Origin: Thermoanaerobaculia bacterium | GTDB taxonomy: Bacteria; Acidobacteriota; Thermoanaerobaculia; Multivoradales; JAHZIX01 | Length of the DNA stretch: 36,057 nucleotides | Direction: 5' to 3' | Assembly (NCBI GenBank): GCA_027069135.1 | Contig: JALXFE010000583.1 | Location: forward strand, 1-36,057 | In this document: in pieces, positions 26,201 through 32,982 of the stretch | Position numbering within the stretch: the first letter of the stretch is position 1 | How the letters are laid out: each line of letters begins with the position of its first letter | The notes under the pieces: generated by a model | Databases searched by the model: none | Told to the model about the DNA's origin: nothing | What the model saw: the letters and a program-made list of their open reading frames with translations, nothing else | Made by a program: the position numbers and the translations under genes

Positions 26201-28923
26201 ACGACCCGACCCGGGGCGCCTTGGTCCTGGGCCTCGGCCCCATCGGTGGTCTGGCGCCGGCCAAGATCTCTCGGGGAATGCGCCAGGCGGTGCTGCGGTA
26301 TGCGACGTTGATCGCTACCCTCGACGAATGGCCCGACATCGACGAAAGCGGTCGGCGATGCATCCGCCTGAGCTCCTTACTGGTCGGGACCGGCCAGGGC
26401 ACCGGTCTGCTGGTCGACGACGCCCTCTTGGCCATCATCCAGGGGGTGAGTAGCGCGGTCAGTCTCCTGCGGGGAGTCCTCGGAGACAAGGCTCCTTACG
26501 TTGGGTGTCTGGAATTTATCGAGCTCTACGAGCATCGGGCGGTGTGCGCCACGGAAGCCTTGCAACGATTGGCTTCGGTGGTCCAACCCGGGGAGTATCA
26601 GGCTCTCGAGTTGGAGCCCCTACTCCAGCGGGTCGAAGGGGGCCAGAGTGATATCACCTGCAGCAGCTCGGGTTGGTATCGGCGCCTGCAGATCGTCCAT
26701 GAGAAGCAGCCGGAGGGCACCTCCGAGAAGGATGGTTTCCGCGCTCTACGGTTCACCTCCCTGACCGAGCGTGCCCGAGCGGAAGTGCTCATGCTCCCCA
26801 CCCAGCGGAAGCTGGTGGATCGTTTCGTCCAGCATTCCATCGGTGATAGCGCGTGGCGTCCGGAAACAGCGCGAACGCTCTTCGAGCTCTTGGTCCCCAA
26901 CCAGCTCAAGGAATACGCACCGGACGACCTGGACCTGCTCTTGGTCCTCGACGAACACTCCGCAAGTTATCCCTGGGAGTTGATCGCTGATGGGCTGGGG
27001 GAGCGCGAGCCGCTGTCGGTACGGGCCGGTATGCTTCGGCAGCTCGCTTCCGAGACCTTCCGCGAGCAGCCCGTAGCCGCCGTCGGAAATACGGCCTTGG
27101 TGGTTGGCGATCCGCCCACCGGAAGCGCGATCTTCCCACCCCTGCCCGGCGCCCGCCGCGAGGCCCAGGATGTCGCCAGCGAGCTTCGCAGCCACGATTG
27201 GAAGGTCAATTCCCGGATTGGAAGCGCTCCGGAAGGCATCATCAGCGCCCTTTTCGCCGAGCCCTACCGGTTGCTTCACATCGCCGCTCACGGCACCTAC
27301 GACCCGCTGCACCCGGAGGCCACCGGCGTGGTCCTGGCCGAGGGCATGCTGCTCACCGCGGCGGAGATCGGGCAATTGCGCCAGATCCCGGAATTAGCGT
27401 TCATCAACTGCTGCCACCTGGGCCGCATCGAAAGCCCGGCTCCGAAAGCCGTCGCCTACCGCAACCGGATTGCCGCCAACCTGGGGTTGGAGCTGATCCG
27501 CATTGGCGTTCGGGCGGTCGTCATCGCCGGCTGGGTGGTGGACGACGGCGCCGCGGACACCTTTGCTAGTACTTTCTATAGTGCCTTGTTGGAGGGCGAG
27601 GAGTTTGGCAACGCCGTCAAGCGGGCCCGGCGCGCCACTTATCGCTATCATCCGGAGACCAACACCTGGGGAGCCTACCAATGCTACGGCGACCCATCCT
27701 ACAGTCTGGCGAAACGGCAGAAGCGCTCGGAAAGCGCTGTGCCCCATTGGGTAGCCCCGGTGCGACCGATCCACCTCCTGCGCAATATCCGCAGCCGAGC
27801 CCGTACAGGATCCCGGGCCGAGGATTTGCGGCGGGAGGTCGAAGCCATCGAGACCGCCTTGGTCGAGCGCTATCCGAGCTGGATGCAGCTGAGCCAGGTT
27901 CGTGAGGCTCTCGGCCGGGCCTGGGCCGAGTTGGCGGATCTGACCGCCTGGACTCTCGACGAAGCGGGATCGAAGAAAGGCTCCGGAAGGCTCCGGGCCT
28001 ACGATCGCGCGGTGGAGAATCTGCGGATCGCCCTGCGTTGCGAGGACGGTGAAGTCGGATTCAACGTGCGGGGCGAGCTCGCCAACCTGGAGGTCCGAGG
28101 CAAGACCGTGGCGTGGAGGCTGCGGCGCCGACCGCAGATCCTGGAGCTCCGGAAGCTACAGAAAGAGCAGCGCTCGATCGAGGCGGCTCTGGGCAATGCC
28201 ACCTCGGCCGAGCGCCCGAAATACGAGGCCAAGAGGCAGCGTCTCGAGGAGCAGGTCGCAAAGAAACTCCGGGACTGCGCCGCCGTCGACGACAAGGCCG
28301 CCTCCGAGATCGAGGGCCTATTGCAACGCCTCATGGCCTACGCCGATGAAGACAGCTCCTCCCGACGCTGGACGATGGTGGGTAGCGCTTCGAAGCGCAA
28401 GGCGGCGGTTTGTGGCGGCACGCGGGAGGCTGCACTAGAGCAAGCCTGCGAGGCCTATATTCAGGCCGACGAGTTGTCCCGAAGGACCTGTGGCCACCTC
28501 TCCCCCTACCCCGCCGGAAACTGGGCTTTGCTCAAGGTCGTGATGCACCTGGCGGACGGCAGGAAGAGTTGCGCCGGAGTAGTGGAGGTCCTCGACGAGC
28601 TCGAGGCCCCACGCCCCACCACTTCCTTCTGGGATCGCCTGATGCCGGTCCAGGTGAACCTCATCCGTGTCCTGATGAACATCGGCAAGGTAGATCCGGT
28701 GAATCTTGCCCCCATCCTCGCAGCCGTACGTCAGGCGGGCCGGCGGGGACCGTCGATCCACCAATTTGCACTCCTGCTCGAAAGTCTGGATACCCTGAGC
28801 GATATTCTCGATGATCGATGGCAAACATCCCGCGCCGGCGCCCAACGTCTGGCCACCGCCCGCCGCCTCGTCCGCCAGATCCGCTCCGAGCTGGCCACCC
28901 GAGTCGCCGCGAGTCGGCGTTGA
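23239..28923 (+). CDS. Giant CHAT protease / dual alpha-beta-hydrolase protein, probable conflict-system effector
   Basis: 1,894 residues with no signal peptide. Domains in order: a variable N-terminus (1-190); an alpha/beta hydrolase (about 200-500; VLILLHGTASS, nucleophile Ser in LVSHSRGGL near 276), like the one often paired with CHAT (DUF7379-type); an LCAT/PGAP1-like lipase (about 540-880; VVILLPGIMGSRL, FAYDWRQSLN, Ser650 in LAHSMGGLV, LGTPNGGS); a region with GALVLGLGPIGGLAPAKIS (about 920-1120) recalling the macro-like N-domain of M17 aminopeptidases; a CHAT domain (about 1230-1495) with His1351 in HIAAHGTYD and Cys1392 in FINCCHLG; and a helical TPR/coiled-coil tail (about 1515-1894). 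CHAT proteases are caspase-like and common in bacterial conflict systems. GGAGGG precedes ATG 23239. A toxin-antitoxin pair lies downstream. The biological role is inferred. Confidence 0.93.
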   Translation: MAGETKNREIREIKIQGGREVQRPGAARGGVAGDAGEAPSDAAGLGRFGDLVGATLATEVRVDAARGASSGSVSESLDGVRDDTVLQLELEGGVEWWTTAGELAECIAEASMADGRGGEDSGLLRGILTIPQFLPFGDRTRGGGGLLLRVLRRFDVDPPAGGAKALARRLEDRLDPAPGLYRCPRPDGLGARIESFSEISGRGPVLILLHGTASSTEGSFGAFGTDERLPDWSRLQETYGDRILAFQHRTLSQTPGENALELARLLPQDAEIHLVSHSRGGLIGELLCRGSFGDGRTAFSDAELELFSGEDRRRDRQALRDLRQVLEEKAFRIERFVRVACPARGTLLVSRRLDRYLSLMLNALGLAVGSKLNPAYQFLKALLIGLVKTRTDPTLLPGLEAMMPGSPLIKLLNLRDGTSDADLTVIAGDVEGSGVLNRLKVFATDMFFRHDHDLVVDSASMFGGAQRSPGRARYFFEKGSSTHHFNYFSNASTSAKLVAALRAEGRKIEGFESLDVRRRPEGVRGIAAKGVVEPGRLQELEPDRPVVILLPGIMGSRLKADDNVIWADLSDLLKGRFTELARTSEDRVSTAGLLERGYRDLARFLAQSYEVVPFAYDWRQSLNTAADELAGVLEDLLQRTDQPIRLLAHSMGGLVARRLRSRHEDLWKKLGERPGFRLVMLGTPNGGSHSIAGILLGREKVLRFLTLVGPRKKTRRIIGDFPGIFDMLPSTADALDEASEDLYKAETWSSWRKIDDDVFVPSAEILEGARSFRSQLDQESLDDKSILYVAGQSAKGTPVAVRQGQNRFGRPRLELLLNPRGDGRVLWDTGIPEPVKTGRRVWYAAGVSHGALANEERIFPALRELLEQGRTSKLDHNEPQLRGVAVGARSLEEPVLLPDDEDLVAAALGYSPRPPGRARGGEVLRVMVTHGSLSYARGPVAVGHYERDLIVGAESFLDFTLGGRLRERHSLGLYPGAENTGEAILDANDPTRGALVLGLGPIGGLAPAKISRGMRQAVLRYATLIATLDEWPDIDESGRRCIRLSSLLVGTGQGTGLLVDDALLAIIQGVSSAVSLLRGVLGDKAPYVGCLEFIELYEHRAVCATEALQRLASVVQPGEYQALELEPLLQRVEGGQSDITCSSSGWYRRLQIVHEKQPEGTSEKDGFRALRFTSLTERARAEVLMLPTQRKLVDRFVQHSIGDSAWRPETARTLFELLVPNQLKEYAPDDLDLLLVLDEHSASYPWELIADGLGEREPLSVRAGMLRQLASETFREQPVAAVGNTALVVGDPPTGSAIFPPLPGARREAQDVASELRSHDWKVNSRIGSAPEGIISALFAEPYRLLHIAAHGTYDPLHPEATGVVLAEGMLLTAAEIGQLRQIPELAFINCCHLGRIESPAPKAVAYRNRIAANLGLELIRIGVRAVVIAGWVVDDGAADTFASTFYSALLEGEEFGNAVKRARRATYRYHPETNTWGAYQCYGDPSYSLAKRQKRSESAVPHWVAPVRPIHLLRNIRSRARTGSRAEDLRREVEAIETALVERYPSWMQLSQVREALGRAWAELADLTAWTLDEAGSKKGSGRLRAYDRAVENLRIALRCEDGEVGFNVRGELANLEVRGKTVAWRLRRRPQILELRKLQKEQRSIEAALGNATSAERPKYEAKRQRLEEQVAKKLRDCAAVDDKAASEIEGLLQRLMAYADEDSSSRRWTMVGSASKRKAAVCGGTREAALEQACEAYIQADELSRRTCGHLSPYPAGNWALLKVVMHLADGRKSCAGVVEVLDELEAPRPTTSFWDRLMPVQVNLIRVLMNIGKVDPVNLAPILAAVRQAGRRGPSIHQFALLLESLDTLSDILDDRWQTSRAGAQRLATARRLVRQIRSELATRVAASRR

Positions 28924-28987
28924 GCGGAACTGTTGAGAGCAAGAAACCTTCGAGATCGCCGAGAGTGCACCAGCCTCGGCTGTCGCC

Positions 28988-29029
28988 TTGCGCCCGACGG
29001 CTCGTTCATGCATACTGAATGTGTATGAA
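28988..29029 (+). promoter_or_regulatory. Candidate brnTA promoter with overlapping palindrome
   Basis: TTGCGC (28988-28993) and CATACT (29011-29016) are separated by 17 bp and make a plausible, weak -35/-10 pair. An imperfect 25-bp palindrome (29005-29029, outer arms TTCAT/ATGAA, nine of twelve pairs matching) covers the -10 and the start codon. BrnA-type antitoxins repress their own operon, so this is the likely BrnA or BrnTA operator. Confidence 0.45.
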
Positions 29030-29291
29030 GGTTGCCTGGAATCCTGACAAGGCTCGGACGAATCGAACGAAGCATGGAGTCGAGTTTGAAGAGGCCGCGA
29101 CTTGCTTGCTCGACCCGAACGCGCTTGCATTCGAAGATCGATCAGCGGAAGGCGAATCGCGGTGGATCCTGGTGGGCCTGAGTACGACCCTGAGACTCCT
29201 CACAATCGTCTACACGCTTCGGGGTGAAGAGCGGGTCCGTCTTATTTCTGCGAGGAAAGCAACCAGAAGGGAGGCTGAGAGTTATGCGTGA
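29025..29291 (+). CDS. brnT: BrnT-family ribonuclease toxin
   Basis: An 88-residue toxin of the type II BrnT/BrnA system (RelE-like fold ribonuclease). Family hallmarks are VAWNPDKARTNRTKHGVEFEEA at the N-terminus, in relatives FEWDxxKAxxNxxKHGVSFEEA, then the central ALAFEDRSAEGESRWILVG and the C-terminal RLISARKATRREAESY. The Arg/His/Lys residues associated with RNA cleavage in this family are retained. ATG 29025 is preferred over 29019 because family proteins begin just before this point. No ribosome binding site is present and the predicted transcription start falls almost at the ATG, so the mRNA may be leaderless. It overlaps brnA by 8 bp. Confidence 0.93.
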   Translation: MKVAWNPDKARTNRTKHGVEFEEAATCLLDPNALAFEDRSAEGESRWILVGLSTTLRLLTIVYTLRGEERVRLISARKATRREAESYA

Positions 29292-29550
29292 CGAATACGA
29301 TTTTTCGAAGGCGAAGCGGGCGAAGGACGTACCTCATCTCGCCAAGCTTCAGGCTGAGACCCGCGGCAAGAGCCGCATCACCATCATGCTGGACAACGAC
29401 CTTCTTGTCGCGTTTCGCTCGAGGGCGAAAGTAGAAGGAATCGGCTATCAGACCCTGATCAATCAGACCCTCCGGCAGACCTTGGGATCCCATCCGGTGG
29501 ACGAGGAAACGCTTCGCAAAGTGCTGCGGGAAGAGCTCGTATCCCGATGA
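29284..29550 (+). CDS. brnA: BrnA-family antitoxin (ribbon-helix-helix)
   Basis: An 88-residue antitoxin. It starts at ATG 29284, inside the last codons of brnT (8-bp overlap), so expression is translationally coupled. The N-terminus has the family word YDFSKAKRAK, and the C-terminal half is a CopG/Arc-like ribbon-helix-helix: ITIMLDNDLLVAFRSRAKVEGIGYQTLINQTLRQTL. In the family this protein binds and neutralises BrnT and represses the operon. AGAAGGGAGG in the end of brnT provides a ribosome binding site. Length is normal and no damage is visible, so the pair looks functional. Confidence 0.93.
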   Translation: MRDEYDFSKAKRAKDVPHLAKLQAETRGKSRITIMLDNDLLVAFRSRAKVEGIGYQTLINQTLRQTLGSHPVDEETLRKVLREELVSR

Positions 29551-30046
29551 CCGCGGCCCGTGGTGGCTCGCGGGAAAAATGAGGGACATGAGACGACGAT
29601 AGGTCGGGGGATCGTGCCTCATTTGCCGATGGACCTCGACGACGACACCCGTCTCGAGACTGCTGAGGTAGTCGGTCTCTCTCTCATCTATCGCCTACAC
29701 CACGACCGATCAAGACGGTGTCGAGCTAGCGACCGTCGACATCACTCCGGGAATGTTTCCCTAGGGCGCTACGATGCACCGGTATACGACTTCTCCCAGG
29801 GATACCATAGGCGGGTGGGACTCAAATACCATTGGGGCGATGAGACCCGTTGCACAGCATTCGAGGGAACGATCCGTTCCGCGAGGAGTTTCTCCTACCG
29901 ATGAAACTCTCCCAGTCTCGACTCGCCAAGACCCTAGCCAAGATAAGACCTTGGGAGGACTCGCAGGCCACGGGAGCCTGAAACGGCACGTCGTCGCGCT
30001 AGAATGGCGCGGGAGGCCGTGTCGGCCGGAGCGTGGAGGTGAAGTG
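29551..30046. other. Gene-free accessory stretch containing decayed sequence
   Basis: Nearly 500 bp without an intact gene between brnA and the GNAT gene. Base composition is visibly less GC-rich than the flanking core genes. Short open frames exist on both strands, but none has a ribosome binding site plus recognisable protein character. The only identifiable coding remnant is the higA-like fragment near 29862-29936. The last 15 bases supply the GGAGGTGA ribosome binding site of the next gene. Confidence 0.5.
29862..29984 (+). pseudogene. Relic of a HigA-type HTH antitoxin
   Basis: Between in-frame stops, this reads RGNDPFREEFLLPMKLSQSR followed by LAKTL. That closely matches the N-terminal helix-turn-helix of HigA/VapI-type XRE antitoxins, whose consensus looks like HPGEILREEFLxPxxxSxxxLAKxL. 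After LAKTL the frame departs abruptly from the family (AKIRPWEDSQ) and stops near 29984, so the recognition helix and the rest of the antitoxin are missing. No start codon precedes it sensibly and no HigB toxin is recognisable nearby. This is a truncated remnant of a second toxin-antitoxin locus. Confidence 0.7.
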
Positions 30047-30493
30047 ATGGTGGCCCGAGAAGACATCCGGATCCGTTCCTTGAGCGAAATAGATATCGGG
30101 GACATCGTCGAGATCGACGAGAAGATCGGCGGCGAGTACCGGCCGCAGGTGTGGGAGCGGCGGATCGGCTATTACCTTCGGCGGGACCCGGAGGTTTCCG
30201 TCGTGGCGGTGGAGGGGGATCGGGTTCTCGGGTTCATGCTCGGGGAGGTACGATCCGGGGAGTTCGGTCTCGAGGAGCCCGCCGGCTGGGTGGAGGTCCT
30301 GGGGGTCGATCCGGATTGCCAGGGCCGGTCCATCGGGCGAGCGCTGGGAGAAGCCATGCTCCTTCGGATGAAAAAGCGGGGCGCGGCCACGGTCCGGACC
30401 CTGGTGGAAGAGCCGATGGAGGATCTGGGCCGTTTCTTCGTCTCGTTGGGCTTCTCTCCCGCGCCCTTGGTCGCCTACGTCCGGGAGCTATGA
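30047..30493 (+). CDS. GNAT-family N-acetyltransferase
   Basis: A 148-residue GCN5-related acetyltransferase. The frame is open back to 29774, but that extension is low-complexity noise. ATG 30047 has GGAGGTGA 6 bp upstream and begins a complete GNAT fold. The acetyl-CoA-binding segment is VEVLGVDPDCQGRSIGRALG (motif A, Q-x-x-x-I-G-R/A), followed by a helix and the C-terminal strand and helix LGRFFVSLGFSP. N-terminal IRIRSLSEIDIGDIVEID is typical of RimI-like proteins. The acceptor, whether protein N-terminus, antibiotic or metabolite, cannot be told. The BoxB-like gene follows after 44 bp on the same strand. Confidence 0.9.
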   Translation: MVAREDIRIRSLSEIDIGDIVEIDEKIGGEYRPQVWERRIGYYLRRDPEVSVVAVEGDRVLGFMLGEVRSGEFGLEEPAGWVEVLGVDPDCQGRSIGRALGEAMLLRMKKRGAATVRTLVEEPMEDLGRFFVSLGFSPAPLVAYVREL

Positions 30494-30537
30494 GCCAAGG
30501 CCAGCTTCGGATCGCCAGCTAGGAGTACACTCCCATC

Positions 30538-31869
30538 ATGAGCATGCCGACTACAACGGAAACGTCGACCCTCCCGAAGAACTTCCACGACGCCGTCGTG
30601 CGTTGGAAGGACACCTACCTCTCGGATTTCGATTTCCTGATCGAGAATTGGGATCAGCATTTCCCCAACGAGCCACAGCTTGAGCTTTGCGCCTACCGGG
30701 AAAAGGGGATGTGCGATCGTATCGAGTGCGGCGAACAGGTTGGAGATCCGAAATTCCTGCGTGCCGGTGACCTCGACGCGAAGCGCGGGCACCAGCTTCT
30801 AGGAGCGATACGTGCCCAGGCGAGCACGGAGTTTGGCTCTATCCAGCAGCATCGCCTGACCCTGGCCCGGGCACCGGATGAGCAGGACCAGATGTGGGTC
30901 CTGCGGATGATGGCGGAGGAGCTTCGGCACGGATATCAGATGCTCCACCTGCTGCTGGACGACGATTGGAGCTCGGTATCCGAGCTCTCCAGCGCAGATA
31001 TGGTCGAGGAAATCCTCTCCATGACCACCGGCTCTCACGTCCTGGGCGCCTTCAATATCGACTTCGATTCCTTCGTCGACAACGTCGTCTTCTGCGCTCT
31101 CATCGACCGGGTGGGCAAGTACCAGTTGGCGATGCAGAAGCAGAGCGCCTATCTGCCCATGGCCGAGAGCATGCCCCAGATGCTCCGGGAGGAGGCCTTT
31201 CATCTGGCCACCGGCGTGGTTCCCATGCGCAAATGGGTGACCCAGGCCGCTGCGGGAGAGGTCTACGTGACCCTCGGCAGCCTCCAGAAGGCCATCAACA
31301 AATGGCTACCCCGAGGTCTCGAGATGTTCGGCGACGAGCGCGGCGGAGGCACCAATGTGCGCTTGGGTCTCAAGCCGCAAAAGAATCGGGAAGCGCAGGA
31401 GCTGTACTACAAAGAGGTCGCGAAGGTCGTTGCCGATCTCAACATGCGCTACCTCCGAGCTCGGCTTCCGGATCTGAGTCTGGCGCAAGCCAAGAAGACC
31501 CTGGCGCGCATCGTCGAAGGCGGCGAGGTCGTCGGGGGCATCGCTCCGGAGAGGCTTCTGCGGGCGCCTCATGCGCACTTCTTTCGGCGGCGGGGCGAGC
31601 CAGCCTTCGAGATGGTGGGGGTTGACGGGGAGGAATTTACCGATGTTGACGAGTACTCTAGGCACCTCTCCCAGCATCTCCCGGAGTCCTATCTGGCGAG
31701 CCGTGACTTTCGCTCGTTTCTCGAGTTGCTTCGCCAAGTCGATGTCGGGGATGTCGCCGCGGCGGAGGCCTCGCGCCAGGCGCCTTCCCTACGGCGGGTC
31801 GGCGGGACCTGTCCTTGTTCCAAATCCGTACGCTGGGTGGTCGAAGCCACGGCTCCGGCCGTGATCTAG
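30538..31869 (+). CDS. BoxB/PaaA-like diiron oxygenase (benzoyl-CoA epoxidase-like)
   Basis: A 443-residue ferritin-like protein resembling BoxB, the oxygenase of benzoyl-CoA 2,3-epoxidase, and more distantly PaaA. Diiron ligands are visible in the expected order: Glu in ASTEFGSIQQHR, EExxH in MAEELRHGYQ, and EExxH in LREEAFHLATG. The segment ALIDRVGKYQLAMQKQSAYLP and the C-terminal DGEEFTDVDEYSRHLSQHLP align with BoxB landmarks. Near the end is an extra CPC motif (GGTCPCSKS). No BoxA reductase, BoxC lyase or paaBCDE is in the window, so the substrate may differ. AGGAG lies 12 bp before ATG 30538. The stop codon TAG lies inside the left end of a MITE-like element. Confidence 0.82.
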   Translation: MSMPTTTETSTLPKNFHDAVVRWKDTYLSDFDFLIENWDQHFPNEPQLELCAYREKGMCDRIECGEQVGDPKFLRAGDLDAKRGHQLLGAIRAQASTEFGSIQQHRLTLARAPDEQDQMWVLRMMAEELRHGYQMLHLLLDDDWSSVSELSSADMVEEILSMTTGSHVLGAFNIDFDSFVDNVVFCALIDRVGKYQLAMQKQSAYLPMAESMPQMLREEAFHLATGVVPMRKWVTQAAAGEVYVTLGSLQKAINKWLPRGLEMFGDERGGGTNVRLGLKPQKNREAQELYYKEVAKVVADLNMRYLRARLPDLSLAQAKKTLARIVEGGEVVGGIAPERLLRAPHAHFFRRRGEPAFEMVGVDGEEFTDVDEYSRHLSQHLPESYLASRDFRSFLELLRQVDVGDVAAAEASRQAPSLRRVGGTCPCSKSVRWVVEATAPAVI

Positions 31870-32032
31870 CAGCCCGTGGCAAAAGTCGAACCGCGCTCCG
31901 AGCGGTTCTATTCGGCCGACTCTTCGTTGTCAAACCTCGATGATTCTAAGAATCATCTGCGGTTTTCCGCCTTGATTCGGCTCGAATACTCCTCGCTCTC
32001 GCTAGCGCCTGACTTCTGCCACGGGCTGCTAG
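31866..32032. mobile_element. 167-bp MITE-like element with 22-bp terminal inverted repeats
   Basis: The ends 31866-31887 (CTAGCAGCCCGTGGCAAAAG, then TC) and 32011-32032 (its reverse complement with one mismatch, A versus G) form near-perfect 22-bp inverted repeats. The interior carries no ORF but three more perfect hairpins: GAACCGC/GCGGTTC (31888-31908), GATGATTCT/AGAATCATC (31939-31957) and GCGG-TTTT-CCGC (31959-31970). If the CTAG ends are read as a TA target flanking GCAGCCCG...CGGGCTGC, the target duplication would be TA, as in IS630/Tc1-mariner elements. It lies between the BoxB-like gene and proline dehydrogenase. No transposase is encoded, so it would be mobilised in trans. Only one copy is in this window. 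Confidence 0.8.
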
Positions 32033-32070
32033 AATCTGGCCATGGTCAATAGAGAGCTCTTTTTGAATTC

Positions 32071-32982
32071 ATGAGAGTGTTCAGTCGGTTGGTGGTGACC
32101 ACGTTGCCCTTGGTGCCGAAGCTCATCGTGGGCAAGGTCGCCTCGCGGTACGTCGCTGGCTCCACCCTGGAGGAAGCCTTGGGCACCGTGGAGCGGCTCA
32201 ACGGGGACGGGGCGATGGCCACTCTGGACATCCTGGGGGAGGAAGTCCGGGATGTCGATCGTGCCCAAGCCGCCGTAGAAGGGTACCTGAGCCTCTACCG
32301 AGCCATCGCGGACCGAGGGCTCGATGCCAACGTCTCCGTCAAACCCACTATGTTGGGGCTGAAGATCGATGCGGCGGTCTTCAAGGGCCATATCGCCCGA
32401 CTCGCTCAAGCGGCGAAGAAACGCGGCAATTTTCTGCGCCTCGACATGGAAGACCGGACCACGACCGATCGCACCCTCGAGACCTACCGCGAGCTCCATC
32501 CCCGCTTTCCCGATATCGGTGTCGTGCTTCAGGCCTATATGCGGCGCACCTTGAGGGATATCGACGAGCTCCCCGCGGAGGGGGCCAACGTACGGTTGTG
32601 CAAAGGGATCTACATCGAGCCACGGAAAGACTCCTTCAAGGGATACGAGACGATCCGACTCAACTTCCTGGCGGCACTCGAAAAGCTTTTGCGGCGCGGG
32701 GCTTATGTCGGTATCGCAACCCATGACGAGCACCTGGTCTGCGGGGCCTTGGGCCTGATCGACCGCTTAGGGGTCGATCGGGATCGTTATGAATTCCAGA
32801 TGCTTCTCGGAGTGGATCGAACTCTGCGCCGGATTCTCTTGGACGAAGGCCATAGATTGCGGGTGTATGTTCCCTTCGGCCCGGATTGGTACCATTACTC
32901 TATGCGGCGCCTTCGGGAGAATCCGGAGGTCGCCCGGCATGTGATCCGGGCGATGCTGCCGTGGAATCGGGAGACATCATGA
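32071..32982 (+). CDS. Proline dehydrogenase (PRODH)
   Basis: A 303-residue monofunctional FAD-dependent proline dehydrogenase that oxidises L-proline to pyrroline-5-carboxylate and passes electrons to quinone at the inner membrane. Barrel signatures are NVSVKPTMLGL, FLRLDMEDRTTTD, GVVLQAYMRRT, VRLCKGIYIEP, GIATHDEHLV and the C-terminal FQMLLGVDR plus YVPFGPDWYHYSMRRLRENP. The length matches monofunctional PRODH rather than the large PutA fusion. ATG 32071 begins 38 bp after the MITE-like element with only a weak GAGAG upstream. A -10-like TAGAAT sits at the element's right junction (32030-32035). It overlaps proC by 4 bp. Confidence 0.93.
   Translation: MRVFSRLVVTTLPLVPKLIVGKVASRYVAGSTLEEALGTVERLNGDGAMATLDILGEEVRDVDRAQAAVEGYLSLYRAIADRGLDANVSVKPTMLGLKIDAAVFKGHIARLAQAAKKRGNFLRLDMEDRTTTDRTLETYRELHPRFPDIGVVLQAYMRRTLRDIDELPAEGANVRLCKGIYIEPRKDSFKGYETIRLNFLAALEKLLRRGAYVGIATHDEHLVCGALGLIDRLGVDRDRYEFQMLLGVDRTLRRILLDEGHRLRVYVPFGPDWYHYSMRRLRENPEVARHVIRAMLPWNRETS

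Noticed and set aside
29560-29904. 114-codon plus-strand frame after brnA
   Set aside because: No ribosome binding site, no recognisable family, and it overlaps the higA fragment in a different frame. Treated as decayed sequence.
29774-30046. N-terminal extension of the GNAT gene
   Set aside because: It has no ribosome binding site or protein character, crosses the higA relic in another frame, and ATG 30047 has a strong GGAGGTGA and a complete GNAT fold.
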